This document shows positions 34,588 through 43,023 of a stretch of 64,000 bases of DNA, one piece after another. A program made the position numbers and the translations under genes. Under the pieces are notes generated by a model that saw only the letters and a program-made list of their open reading frames with translations, was not told the origin of the DNA and ran no database searches. Every line of letters begins with the position of its first letter. Positions within the stretch are counted from its first letter, which is position 1. The stretch comes from Tenacibaculum sp. Its GTDB lineage: Bacteria > Bacteroidota > Bacteroidia > Flavobacteriales > Flavobacteriaceae. Location of the stretch: positions 310,001-374,000 of the forward strand of contig JAKVCX010000006.1 of NCBI GenBank assembly GCA_022448525.1. The letters are read 5' to 3'.

Positions 34588-36399
34588 ATGGGTTTAGTTA
34601 CATCTAAAGAAGTTGCAAAGGCTATTAAAGTTGATAAACTTGGTATTGTAGGAACGTTTATTGGTTGGTTACTAATGAAGGTTTTAAGAATATCGAGAGC
34701 AAATAAAGTTTACAATAAGTATAAACATCTTAATGATTTACCATTTTTAAAAGGACTTTTAGATGAGTTTCAAATAGAGTTTGAAATTCCAGAAGAAGAC
34801 TTTAAACGTATTCCTAAAGAAGGTCCATTTATTACGATCTCTAACCACCCATTAGGAGGTATAGATGGTATTTTACTTTTAAGATTATTAGTTGAGCATC
34901 GTCCCGATTATAAAATTATAGCGAATTTTTTATTACATAGAGCAGAACCATTAAAGCCATATGTAATGCCAGTGAACCCTTTTGAGGATCATAAAGATGC
35001 TAAATCTAGTGTTGCAGGAATCAAAAGTTCCTTAATGCATTTAAGAGAAGGTAAGCCATTGGGTATTTTTCCAGCAGGTGAGGTTTCTACGTATCGTGAT
35101 GGGAAATTAATGGTTGATAAAGAATGGGAGGAAGGAGCTGTTAAGTTGATTAAAAAAGCCAAAGTTCCTGTAATTCCAATTTACTTTCATGCTAAGAATA
35201 GTAGACTATTCTACATCTTGTCTAAAATTAGTGATACCTTACGTACAGCTAAATTACCATCAGAATTACTTTCGCAAAAGAATAGAGTTATCAAGGTAAG
35301 AATAGGTAAGCCTATTTCTGTAAAAGATCAAGATAGTTATAAAGAAATTCCAGCATTTTATGAGTTTTTACGTAAGAAAACATATATGTTGGCAAATCCT
35401 TTTGAGAAGAATCAGAAATTAATTTCCACTCAAAAATTAAAGCTTCCAAAGAAAGCTAAGAAAATTACATCTCAAAGAAATCCAGAATTATTTGTTAAAG
35501 AAATAGATGGATTGAGAGATCATGGAAAGCGAATGTTGGAGAGTAAAAACTATGAAGTTTTCTTCACTGACGCTAAAGAAATTCCAAATATTCTTCATGA
35601 AATTGGAAGACTTCGTGAAATTACTTTTAGGGAAGTTGGAGAAGGTACAAATAATCCTATAGATTTAGATAAATTCGATAAGTATTATCATCATTTATTA
35701 TTATGGGATAATAACACAAACCAAGTAGTTGGAGCTTATCGTATGGGATTAGGAAAAGATATTTTCAAACGATACGGAATCAATGGTTTCTATGTTCAAT
35801 CGTTATTTAAAATTGAACCAGAACTTCATCCAATGATGGAGAAAACTATTGAAATGGGTAGAGCTTTTATTGTAAAACAATATCAGCAAAAGCCAATGCC
35901 TTTATTCTTACTTTGGAAAGGAATTGTGCATGTTACTTTACGTTATCCTAAGTATAAGTATTTAATGGGAGGAGTTAGTATTAGTAATCAGTTTTCAGAG
36001 TTCTCTAAGTCGTTAATGATTGAGTTTATGAAATCGCATTACTACGATCCTTATGTTGCTCAATATATCCATCCTAAAAAAGAGTTTAAAGTTAAACTTA
36101 AGGATGGTGACAAAGATTTTGTATTTGATGCAACTCAATCGGATATGAATAAGTTTGATAAAGTAATTGATGAAATTGAGCCAGGAGCTTTAAGAATTCC
36201 GGTGTTAATTAAGAAGTACGTAAAACAGAACGCTCGATTGGTAGCATTTAATGTTGATCCGAAATTTAATAACGCAATCGATGGTTTAATGTACATCAAA
36301 GTTGCAGATCTTCCTGAGAGTACAGTTAAGCCAGTTTTAGAAGAATTTCAGGCTGAACTAGAGCAGAAAGCACAGGAAAATTTTCAGAAAGGAAAATAA
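34588..36399 (+). CDS. olsF: OlsF-like bifunctional ornithine-lipid synthase (fused acyltransferases)
   Basis: The 603-residue protein fuses two acyltransferases. The N-terminal half (about 70-280) is PlsC-like with SNHPLGGIDG (His87, Asp93) and FPAGEVSTYRDG. The C-terminal half (about 310-590) is the GNAT-like hemolysin/OlsB type with REITFREVGEGTNNPIDLDKFD and VGAYRMGLG. This order matches OlsF, known from Serratia and Flavobacterium johnsoniae, where one half adds a 3-hydroxy fatty acid to ornithine and the other adds the second acyl chain. Product identity (ornithine versus another amino acid or glycine lipid) is not fixed by sequence. Confidence 0.82.
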   Translation: MGLVTSKEVAKAIKVDKLGIVGTFIGWLLMKVLRISRANKVYNKYKHLNDLPFLKGLLDEFQIEFEIPEEDFKRIPKEGPFITISNHPLGGIDGILLLRLLVEHRPDYKIIANFLLHRAEPLKPYVMPVNPFEDHKDAKSSVAGIKSSLMHLREGKPLGIFPAGEVSTYRDGKLMVDKEWEEGAVKLIKKAKVPVIPIYFHAKNSRLFYILSKISDTLRTAKLPSELLSQKNRVIKVRIGKPISVKDQDSYKEIPAFYEFLRKKTYMLANPFEKNQKLISTQKLKLPKKAKKITSQRNPELFVKEIDGLRDHGKRMLESKNYEVFFTDAKEIPNILHEIGRLREITFREVGEGTNNPIDLDKFDKYYHHLLLWDNNTNQVVGAYRMGLGKDIFKRYGINGFYVQSLFKIEPELHPMMEKTIEMGRAFIVKQYQQKPMPLFLLWKGIVHVTLRYPKYKYLMGGVSISNQFSEFSKSLMIEFMKSHYYDPYVAQYIHPKKEFKVKLKDGDKDFVFDATQSDMNKFDKVIDEIEPGALRIPVLIKKYVKQNARLVAFNVDPKFNNAIDGLMYIKVADLPESTVKPVLEEFQAELEQKAQENFQKGK

Positions 36400-36422
36400 T
36401 TAAAGTCATAATATATAATTGA

Positions 36423-36453
36423 AACACTACTTAATTTAAGTAGTGTTTTTTAT
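36423..36453 (+). terminator. intrinsic terminator of the olsF-like gene
   Basis: AACACTACTTAA/TTAAGTAGTGTT is a perfect palindrome followed by a T run, between the olsF-like and ompA-like genes. Confidence 0.85.
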
Positions 36454-36514
36454 TTACAATAAAGTTTACAGTTCAATCGTTAAGCTAACAACCAATTAAA
36501 TCAAAAACGAAAAA

Positions 36515-37384
36515 ATGAAAAAAACTGTAATCCTCCTAAGTTCTTTAGCTCTTGTAATGAGTTCATGTGTGTCAAAGAAAAAGTACGCAGAACTTGAACA
36601 ACAATATCAAGATACTAAAGGAAACCTGCAGAAAACTACACTTGAAAAGCAAGAGTTAGAAGCGAAGTTTGCTAAAATTGAAAAAAGAGTTGAAAACTAT
36701 AATGAGAAAATTAACTCATTAAAAAACTATAACTCTTCATTAAAAGAAGAGAACAATGTAAAGTTAGATATGATTGGAAATACAGCAGTTATTTCTAATT
36801 CTATGAAAGAAAAAATGAGAGCTACACTTAAAAATGTAGATCCTGCTGAATTAGCAAATGCAAAAACATTAAAAGATTCAATGGATGTTGCTATTGCTTA
36901 CAACTTAAAAAAATCAATTGATACTTCTCAGTTAGAAAACTCAGATGACGTTAATATTGATATTGATCAAACTGTTGTAATGATTTCTGTAGCAGATAAT
37001 TTATTATTTAATACAGCTAGTTATAAAGTAAAAAAGAAAGCGTATAAGTTAATTGAGCAGTTAGCAAATGTTATTAATTCAGAACCAAGTATGGATGTTA
37101 TGATTGAAGGTCATACAGACTCTAGAACTATTAATAACGCAGTTGTTCAAGATAACTGGGATTTAAGTGTGAAAAGAGCTACATCAATTGTTAGATTATT
37201 AGAGAAGAAGTATAAGGTACAACCTAACAGATTAATTGCTGCTGGAAGAGGAAGTTCTGTTCCTTTAGTAGAGAACTCTACAGCTAAAAATAGAGCAAGA
37301 AATCGTAGAACAAGAATTGTAATTCTTCCTAATCTAGATAAGTTTTTTGGATTATTAGCGGAAGAACAAACGCTTAACCCATAG
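36515..37384 (+). CDS. OmpA-family peptidoglycan-binding lipoprotein
   Basis: The 289-residue protein has a lipoprotein signal (LVMSSCVSKKKY, Cys17), a coiled coil at about 22-80 and a C-terminal OmpA domain from about 150. That domain includes IEGHTDSRTINN, NWDLSVKRATSIVRLL and AGRGSSVPLVENSTAKNRARNRRTRI, with the Asp and Arg that hold diaminopimelate. It ties the outer membrane to the cell wall. It is monocistronic, between two terminators. Confidence 0.9.
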   Translation: MKKTVILLSSLALVMSSCVSKKKYAELEQQYQDTKGNLQKTTLEKQELEAKFAKIEKRVENYNEKINSLKNYNSSLKEENNVKLDMIGNTAVISNSMKEKMRATLKNVDPAELANAKTLKDSMDVAIAYNLKKSIDTSQLENSDDVNIDIDQTVVMISVADNLLFNTASYKVKKKAYKLIEQLANVINSEPSMDVMIEGHTDSRTINNAVVQDNWDLSVKRATSIVRLLEKKYKVQPNRLIAAGRGSSVPLVENSTAKNRARNRRTRIVILPNLDKFFGLLAEEQTLNP

Positions 37385-37410
37385 AGGTTATTTATAATCC
37401 CTTAGAAAAA

Positions 37411-37440
37411 GAAAGCCTATCTGGAAACAGATAGGCTTTT
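37411..37440. terminator. bidirectional intrinsic terminator
   Basis: AAAGCCTATCTG, a GAAA loop and CAGATAGGCTTT lie between the convergent OmpA-like gene and the Ala/Glu/Lys-rich gene, with T runs both ways. Confidence 0.87.
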
Positions 37441-37444
37441 GATT

Positions 37445-37987
37445 TTATTTTTTACCAAAAAGACGTTGGAAAAATCCTTTCGCCTTTCCTTTTGCCTCTT
37501 TTATTTCTTCAGCGGCTTCTTCTGCTAAATCTACTGCTTTTTCAGCAGCTTCGCTTAAAGCTTCTTTTGTTTCTTCGGCAAATTCATTTGCTTTTGCTTT
37601 AATTTTTTGAGCTTCTTCACTAGCCAGTATTTCTTTTACTTTTTCTTTTGTGTCGTTATAAGTTTCTTTTGCATCATCAGCTAAATCGGCTAATTTCTCT
37701 CCAGCTTCTCCTGCAAATTCAGAAATCTTTTCTTCAGCAACTTTAGCATATTCACCGGCTTTTTCGGCTGCTTCTTTAAAAGCTTCCTTTGCTTCTCCGG
37801 CCATTTCTGTTGCTTTTTCTGCAGCGTCATTAAAAGCCTCTTTTGCAGATTTCCCTTCTTGTTCTGTAGTCTCAGTTGTTTCGTTTACAATCTCTTCTAC
37901 ATTTTCAACAGTTTCATTTACTGTGTTTTCTATATTTTCACTAGCGTCCTTAGCATGATCTTCTAAATTCTTGTTTTCTTCAGACAT
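37445..37987 (-). CDS. Ala/Glu/Lys-rich repeat protein, LEA/apolipoprotein-like
   Basis: The 180-residue soluble protein consists almost wholly of Ala, Glu, Lys, Asp and Val in amphipathic 11-residue-like repeats (AEKATEMAGEAKEAFKEAAEK, and similar). It ends in a basic tail (GKAKGFFQRLFGKK) that could touch membranes. There is no signal peptide. Such sequences occur in late-embryogenesis-like desiccation proteins and apolipoprotein-type helices, and composition alone can create the resemblance. The function is unknown. A strong hairpin separates it from the YiaA/B gene upstream. Confidence 0.75.
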   Translation of the reverse strand: MSEENKNLEDHAKDASENIENTVNETVENVEEIVNETTETTEQEGKSAKEAFNDAAEKATEMAGEAKEAFKEAAEKAGEYAKVAEEKISEFAGEAGEKLADLADDAKETYNDTKEKVKEILASEEAQKIKAKANEFAEETKEALSEAAEKAVDLAEEAAEEIKEAKGKAKGFFQRLFGKK

Positions 37988-38035
37988 TTTTTTTGATTTA
38001 AAGTTAGTTACTTCTCAAATTTATAAAATAAAAAG

Positions 38036-38064
38036 AAACCCAACAATCTCATATTGTTGGGTTT
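38036..38064 (-). terminator. intrinsic terminator of the YiaA/B-like gene
   Basis: On the minus strand AACCCAACAAT, a five-base loop and ATTGTTGGGTT are followed by TCTTTTTA. It lies 28 bases after the stop of the gene at 38092. Confidence 0.78.
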
Positions 38065-38091
38065 TGACTAACTACTAAGCTAATCGAATTA

Positions 38092-38580
38092 TCAAAACAA
38101 ATCCTTCTCCTTTTGATTTCTTTCGATATAAGCAATATCTCTGGTGTTCTTTTGAACAGCAATAGCAGCATATATACTTAACATAAATGATATTCCGTAA
38201 AATCCTTTTTCACTTAATTCTAAATCAGCATTCCACAATCCTATAACTAGTAGTGCAATAGAAATAACAGTTGTTGCCCAACTAATGCTATAATACAATT
38301 GAGTTACTTCAATTCCTTCAAGTTTATCTCTAACTGCTTTTTGAACAGAAATAACCGAGAATAACCCAAATAATAAAATGGTGAAATAGTAACCTTTTTC
38401 ATTTAATAACATATCGGCATTCCATAAACCGATACAAAAAGCAATTGTTCCCACGAATAAACTAGCCCATGACGCACCAACAAATGCAGGAGTTGGTTTT
38501 TGGTCATAAATAGTGTTCTTTTTTCTTTTTTCTTTTTTGTTTGTAGCTTCTTTGTTTGAAACTGTTGTTTGATAATCCAT
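38092..38580 (-). CDS. YiaA/YiaB-family inner membrane protein
   Basis: The 162-residue protein contains a duplicated two-helix unit: WASLFVGTIAFCIGLWNADMLLNEKGYY...AVRDKLEG and WATTVISIALLVIGLWNADLELSEKGFY...NTRDIAYI. The repeated GLWNADxxLxEKG signature is that of the YiaA/YiaB domain. It has four membrane segments in total and a Lys-rich N-terminal tail. The function of the family is not established. Confidence 0.87.
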   Translation of the reverse strand: MDYQTTVSNKEATNKKEKRKKNTIYDQKPTPAFVGASWASLFVGTIAFCIGLWNADMLLNEKGYYFTILLFGLFSVISVQKAVRDKLEGIEVTQLYYSISWATTVISIALLVIGLWNADLELSEKGFYGISFMLSIYAAIAVQKNTRDIAYIERNQKEKDLF

Positions 38581-38734
38581 AATAATTTATTTTAAATAAT
38601 TACACTTCAAAGATGCAATGATCTCAGATTTCATGGAAAACAAATTTTATTTAAAACTGACGATATATAATTATTTTAATTATGTTTATTATCAATAAAT
38701 AATAGTATATAATATTATAAACTGATGATATAAA

Positions 38735-40240
38735 ATGAGTTTAAATTCGTTAATTTCCTCTTTTTCTTCAGAAGAAGCTACTCGATTTATTGGTTTTTTG
38801 AATAAAAAGAACAAAAGGTCCGATGTTAAAAATATTGAGTTATTCAAGTATTTGTATGCAGATGAGTTTTCCTCAGAAGAGATTTGTAAGCGATTATATT
38901 CAAATGGAAAGAAAGATGCCTATCATGCACTAAGAAAAAGGTTATATGAATCTATAATCGAGTTTTTAGCTGCAGTGAATCTAGAAGAAGAAAACTCTGA
39001 AAAGGTAGCCGTGATCAAATATATATTGGTGGCACGTTCTTTTTTACAACAGCAACAGTTTGTTTTAGGTTATAAATTACTGGCGAAAGCGTCAAAAATT
39101 GCAAAGGAATATCAACTCTATCCATACCTCAACGAGATTTATCATTTAAGAATTCAATTTGCACATGCTAATGATAAAGAAGATTTAAATCAATTAATTG
39201 AGTCGTATAACTTTTACAGAAAACAGGCTCAGTTAGAAGAGGAACTTAACATTGTATATGCTAAAGTAAGAGCCATATTACATCAAATTACAGCTAAAGG
39301 TGAAGTAATAGATTTTCAAAAAATTGTTTTACGTATTCTTCATGAACAAGATATAGATATTAATAAATCCTTATCCTTTAAATCTTTATACCAATTATTA
39401 ACGATTGCTAGTATTTCTGCATTTGTATCGAAAGATTATTTACAAATCGAGTCGTTTATGCTAGAAATGTATGAGGTATTAAAAGAACATCCAAATAAAG
39501 ATAGAGAACGTTTTTTTCATATTCATGTATTATATATGATTGCTAATACACTTTTTAGAACAAAACAATTTGGAAAGTCGATGTGGTTTTTAGAATTAAT
39601 GGATATTGAAATTCGAAAGAACAAAAAAAAGTACGAACGTAATTTTAGATTGAAATATGAGTTACTCTATACATTAAACCTAAATTATACCAACAGTCAA
39701 AATAAAGCAATTGAAAGGCTTGAATCGATAGTGAAAAAGAAACATTCGGATGTGGTTGGAGCTTTAGATTTACATTTAAGTTTAGTGGTGTTTTACTTTC
39801 AAAAAGGAGAAATAAAAGCTTCTTATAGTTTATTATCGAAACTTTATCACACGGACAATTGGTATTTAGAAAAAGTAGGAAAAGAGTGGGTGATTAAAAA
39901 AAGTTTGATTGAAATTTTATTGCTTGTAGAACTCGATAAATTTGATTTGTTTGAAAATAGAATAAGTAGGTTTAAACGTCAATACGGGTCTTATATCAAG
40001 GAAGTTGGTCAGGAACGAGTCTTGATTTTCTTGAAATATGTAGAACAGTACTATGATAATCCGAAAACCATAACATCTGAAAACTTTCTAAATACCGTTG
40101 AAAATTCTTTTGATTGGATTGGAGCCAAACAAGAAGACATTTTCGTTATGAGTTTTTATGCTTGGCTAAAAAGTAAAATGATTAAAAAACCGATTTACGA
40201 TGTTACTTTAGATTTAATTGCTCAAGCTCAGGAATTATAG
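38735..40240 (+). CDS. TPR-like helical protein of unknown function
   Basis: The 501-residue all-helical cytoplasmic protein has no signal peptide. Repeated helix pairs around YKLLAKASKIAKEYQLYPYLNEIYHLR, FHIHVLYMIANTLFRTKQFGKSMWFLEL and LHLSLVVFYFQKGEIKASYSLLSKLYH suggest degenerate TPR folds. The N-terminal SSFSSEEATRFIGFLNKKNKR segment recurs in Bacteroidota hypotheticals. It may be a scaffold, but no partner is visible. Its end overlaps the end of the convergent VOC gene by six bases. Confidence 0.75.
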   Translation: MSLNSLISSFSSEEATRFIGFLNKKNKRSDVKNIELFKYLYADEFSSEEICKRLYSNGKKDAYHALRKRLYESIIEFLAAVNLEEENSEKVAVIKYILVARSFLQQQQFVLGYKLLAKASKIAKEYQLYPYLNEIYHLRIQFAHANDKEDLNQLIESYNFYRKQAQLEEELNIVYAKVRAILHQITAKGEVIDFQKIVLRILHEQDIDINKSLSFKSLYQLLTIASISAFVSKDYLQIESFMLEMYEVLKEHPNKDRERFFHIHVLYMIANTLFRTKQFGKSMWFLELMDIEIRKNKKKYERNFRLKYELLYTLNLNYTNSQNKAIERLESIVKKKHSDVVGALDLHLSLVVFYFQKGEIKASYSLLSKLYHTDNWYLEKVGKEWVIKKSLIEILLLVELDKFDLFENRISRFKRQYGSYIKEVGQERVLIFLKYVEQYYDNPKTITSENFLNTVENSFDWIGAKQEDIFVMSFYAWLKSKMIKKPIYDVTLDLIAQAQEL

Positions 40241-40624
40241 AAAAGCTTCATCAATTGGTTCCCATAACTCTATTTTATTTCCATCTAAATCTACAATCCA
40301 GGCAAATTTACCATAGCTATATTCTTCAACATCACCAAGAATAGTTACACCTTCGGTTTTGAGTTGTTCTAATAATTCTTTTAAGTTTTCAACTCTATAA
40401 TTTACCATAAAGTCCTTTTTTGAAGGAAGAAAGTGATTTGTATCTTTCTTAAACGGACTCCATTGTGTAGAAGCTTTTTTATCATCATTATCTTTCCACC
40501 AAAATGTACAACCCCAATCGTCAGTATTAAAACCTAAATGTTTTTGATACCAATCTTTCGTTGCGTTTACATCTTCAGTTTTAAAAAATACACCGCCAAT
40601 ACCTGTTACCTTACCTTTTTTCAT
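40235..40624 (-). CDS. VOC-family (glyoxalase/bleomycin-resistance fold) protein
   Basis: The 129-residue protein has a vicinal-oxygen-chelate fold: GIGGVFFKTEDVNATKDWYQKHLGFN at the start and FAWIVDLDGNKIELWEPI at the end. The latter supplies the usual Glu ligand. Substrate unknown. It shares one base with the DUF1801 gene upstream. Confidence 0.87.
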   Translation of the reverse strand: MKKGKVTGIGGVFFKTEDVNATKDWYQKHLGFNTDDWGCTFWWKDNDDKKASTQWSPFKKDTNHFLPSKKDFMVNYRVENLKELLEQLKTEGVTILGDVEEYSYGKFAWIVDLDGNKIELWEPIDEAFL

Positions 40625-41082
40625 TATTTCTTTTTAACGTTAGTTTCATAAGTGTTTATCCAATCCTCAACCGTAATTTTTGTGCACAACTCGGCAATTA
40701 ACTCATAAGGAATATCATCCATTTTTTTAAAACGAACACAGCTTTTACCCATATCTAATTTTCGTTTGCTGTGCTTTGGATATTCATTTACAAACCAATC
40801 ATGAATTTCTGGGTTTGCGTAAATTCCACTATGATATAAATTCACAGAGTTCTTTTGTGACGCGACATTCATAAACGGTAAAGGTTGCTTTGGATCGCAA
40901 TGATATCCATCTGGATAAATCGAATGCGGAACATAATATCCCAACATGTTATAAGTTATTCCTTCTTCAAAACCTTCGGGAAGATTTTCCTTTATAATCG
41001 CTCTAATTTTTTTAACAACAGGCTGTCTGTCCTCTGGTATCTGACTAATATATTCTTCTGGTGTAGATGCTTCGTATTTCAT
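40624..41082 (-). CDS. DUF1801-domain protein
   Basis: The 152-residue cytoplasmic protein has the DUF1801 pattern: PEEYISQIPEDRQPVVKKIRAIIKENLPEGFEEGITYNMLGYYVP, then VNLYHSGIY and KRKLDMGKSCVRFKKMDDIPYELI. The fold resembles the iron-chaperone-like frataxin-type YdhG/Fra proteins. It is in a run with a DUF4199 membrane gene upstream (8-base gap) and a VOC gene downstream. Confidence 0.85.
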   Translation of the reverse strand: MKYEASTPEEYISQIPEDRQPVVKKIRAIIKENLPEGFEEGITYNMLGYYVPHSIYPDGYHCDPKQPLPFMNVASQKNSVNLYHSGIYANPEIHDWFVNEYPKHSKRKLDMGKSCVRFKKMDDIPYELIAELCTKITVEDWINTYETNVKKK

Positions 41083-41090
41083 ACTATAAA

Positions 41091-41564
41091 TTATTTGCGT
41101 TGTAAGAATATTGATGATACTAAAGATATAATAAATCCGATTATGGTTACAAGAACAAGCATAAATAGTGCTGCAAAAGAACTAGACATTTCAATGATTT
41201 CATCTTCTCTTCCTTGATTTCTTAGCATTTTCTCATAGTTCGAAAAGAAATCTGGATTTATAAACTTGGTATAAATAAAGTCAGCAATTCCAATTCCTGT
41301 TCCTACAAGTAACGATATTAGAACACCAATAACAATTCCTTTACCTATTGATACAACACCATTATTTACGTTATCTCTGTAATGTTTAATGGCAAAATAG
41401 ATAAAGGATAAGGATAAGAAAATTGATAGATATCCGAGAATTTCATTTGTGCTATAATCGAAATTATCAATTCCAATAATAAGGTGAAACGTAAAAACTA
41501 GAAAACCTGTTATGATTCCGTAAGTACCGTATTTTACTATTGTATTTTTCATTTTTAAAAGCAT
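41091..41564 (-). CDS. DUF4199-like membrane protein
   Basis: The 157-residue protein has four hydrophobic segments (YGTYGIITGFLVFTFHLIIG, EILGYLSIFLSLSFIYFAIKHY, GIVIGVLISLLVGTGIGIADF, AALFMLVLVTIIGFIISLVSSIFL). The signature IKHYRDNVNNGVVSIGKGIVIG is typical of DUF4199 proteins in Bacteroidota. The function is unknown. It precedes the DUF1801 and VOC genes on the same strand. Confidence 0.82.
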   Translation of the reverse strand: MLLKMKNTIVKYGTYGIITGFLVFTFHLIIGIDNFDYSTNEILGYLSIFLSLSFIYFAIKHYRDNVNNGVVSIGKGIVIGVLISLLVGTGIGIADFIYTKFINPDFFSNYEKMLRNQGREDEIIEMSSSFAALFMLVLVTIIGFIISLVSSIFLQRK

Positions 41565-41649
41565 TTAAATTATAGGGACAAAACTAAGTTCATAGGAAGA
41601 ATTAGCGTTCATACTAAAGTACCAAATTACTCATACTTTAGTGCTAAGA

Positions 41650-42057
41650 CTATAAAATATCGAGTTCCTGGGCTATTTGAACTGCTTGGGTTCTTCGTTT
41701 AGCATCTAATTTAGTAAGTAGATTAGAGACATGAGTTTTAATAGTGCTTTCCGATAAAAATAGTGTTGATGCAATTTCTTTATTCGAAAATCCTTTTGCT
41801 ATAAGTTCTAAAACTTCATATTCTCTCGAAGTAATTTCTAGTTCTTTTATTTTTTGATGATTTATTTCTGAAGTTGTTTCCTGTGGTCTGTTAATTTTCC
41901 GATTAAAATAGGCTCCAATGAAAAAACCAATTAATGCAATACACGTAATTACAAGTTCAGTTTTTATACCTCCAAAAAGTATGGAGTATTTGCTGATTTG
42001 GAATAGTAGTATTACAGCAATGATTAAAGCACTAAAAACAAGAATTGTTTTCTTCAT
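41650..42057 (-). CDS. membrane-anchored LuxR-type HTH regulator
   Basis: The 135-residue protein has two N-terminal membrane segments (ILVFSALIIAVILLFQI and LVITCIALIGFFIGAYF). A GerE/LuxR DNA-binding domain follows at about 68-130: LTSREYEVLELIAKGFSNKEIASTLFLSESTIKTHVSNLLTKLDAKRRTQAVQIA written here in parts ITSREYEVLELIAKG, SNKEIASTLFLSES and TIKTHVSNLL. There is no receiver domain, so it is not a standard response regulator. Membrane tethering implies direct signal reception at the membrane. A DUF4199 gene is next on the same strand. Confidence 0.88.
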   Translation of the reverse strand: MKKTILVFSALIIAVILLFQISKYSILFGGIKTELVITCIALIGFFIGAYFNRKINRPQETTSEINHQKIKELEITSREYEVLELIAKGFSNKEIASTLFLSESTIKTHVSNLLTKLDAKRRTQAVQIAQELDIL

Positions 42058-42084
42058 GCTTCTAATTTATAAATTAGAGATAAA

Positions 42085-43023
42085 CTAACAGAATTTCTTC
42101 TTGACTTTGTCAACAATTGTTTGTGCTAGTTTTTCTTTACTTTCAATAGTCCATCCTGCTACATGAGGAGATAGTAAAACATTTTCTGAATTGATTAAAT
42201 ATTGAAAAGCTTCAGGCATTTCTGAATCTGTAAAAAGATTTTCAAACGATTTTTTCTCGTATTCCAAAACATCCAAACCTGCGCCTAAAACTTTTCCAGC
42301 TTCAATAGCAGCAACCAAATCTTTTGTGACAACAGATTTTCCTCTTGCCGTATTGATTAACCAAAATGGTTTTTTAAAATCATTGATAAATGATTCGTTA
42401 ACCATATTCATAGTTAATTCTGTTTGTGGAGTATGGAGACTCAATATCACAGCTTTTTCTTGAAGTTCTTCCAACGAAACTTGTTTACAATTTTGATCGC
42501 CAACGTTTGGTTTTATGTCGTAACACAGAACCTCAACATCAAAACCTCTAAGTTTTTTGGCAAAGGCTTTTCCCATATTCCCATAACCGATTAAACCAAC
42601 TGTTTTACCATCTAGTTCAATTCCGCGATTATCTTCTCGTAACCATTTTCCTTGTCGGACTTCTTTATCAGCCTTATTTAATTTGTTGAATAAAGAAAGT
42701 AACATTCCTAAAGCATGTTCACCAACTGCATTTCTGTTTCCTTCAGGAGCGGAAACTAATTCAATGTTTTTTTGTTGAGCATAATCACAATCAATATTTT
42801 CAAGTCCGGCACCAACACGACCAATAAACTTCAAGTTTGTTGCTTTGTCCAAAAACTGTTGATCAATGGTAAATCTACTTCGAATTACAATTCCATCATA
42901 TTCATGAATTTTTGCTTCTATTTCATCTTTTGAAGAAGTATAGTCTTCATGATTTGTAAAACCTAAATCAGCAAATTGATTAATAAGTAAAGGATGATTG
43001 GTATCGAGATGGAGGACTTTCAT
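42085..43023 (-). CDS. D-2-hydroxyacid dehydrogenase (phosphoglycerate-dehydrogenase-like)
   Basis: The 312-residue NAD-dependent enzyme has a Rossmann loop GLIGYGNMGKAFA, Arg in INTARGKSVV (substrate-binding), Glu in GAGLDVLEYEKKS and His in LLSPHVAGWT, completing the catalytic triad. There is no C-terminal ACT domain, so it is the short SerA/hydroxypyruvate reductase type. It shares one base with the upstream SIMPL-like gene. A role in serine synthesis is possible but unproven. Confidence 0.87.
   Translation of the reverse strand: MKVLHLDTNHPLLINQFADLGFTNHEDYTSSKDEIEAKIHEYDGIVIRSRFTIDQQFLDKATNLKFIGRVGAGLENIDCDYAQQKNIELVSAPEGNRNAVGEHALGMLLSLFNKLNKADKEVRQGKWLREDNRGIELDGKTVGLIGYGNMGKAFAKKLRGFDVEVLCYDIKPNVGDQNCKQVSLEELQEKAVILSLHTPQTELTMNMVNESFINDFKKPFWLINTARGKSVVTKDLVAAIEAGKVLGAGLDVLEYEKKSFENLFTDSEMPEAFQYLINSENVLLSPHVAGWTIESKEKLAQTIVDKVKKKFC

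Noticed and set aside
40885..41217. 110-codon plus-strand frame over the DUF1801/DUF4199 junction
   Set aside because: It spans the ends of two well-supported minus-strand genes and has no family features.
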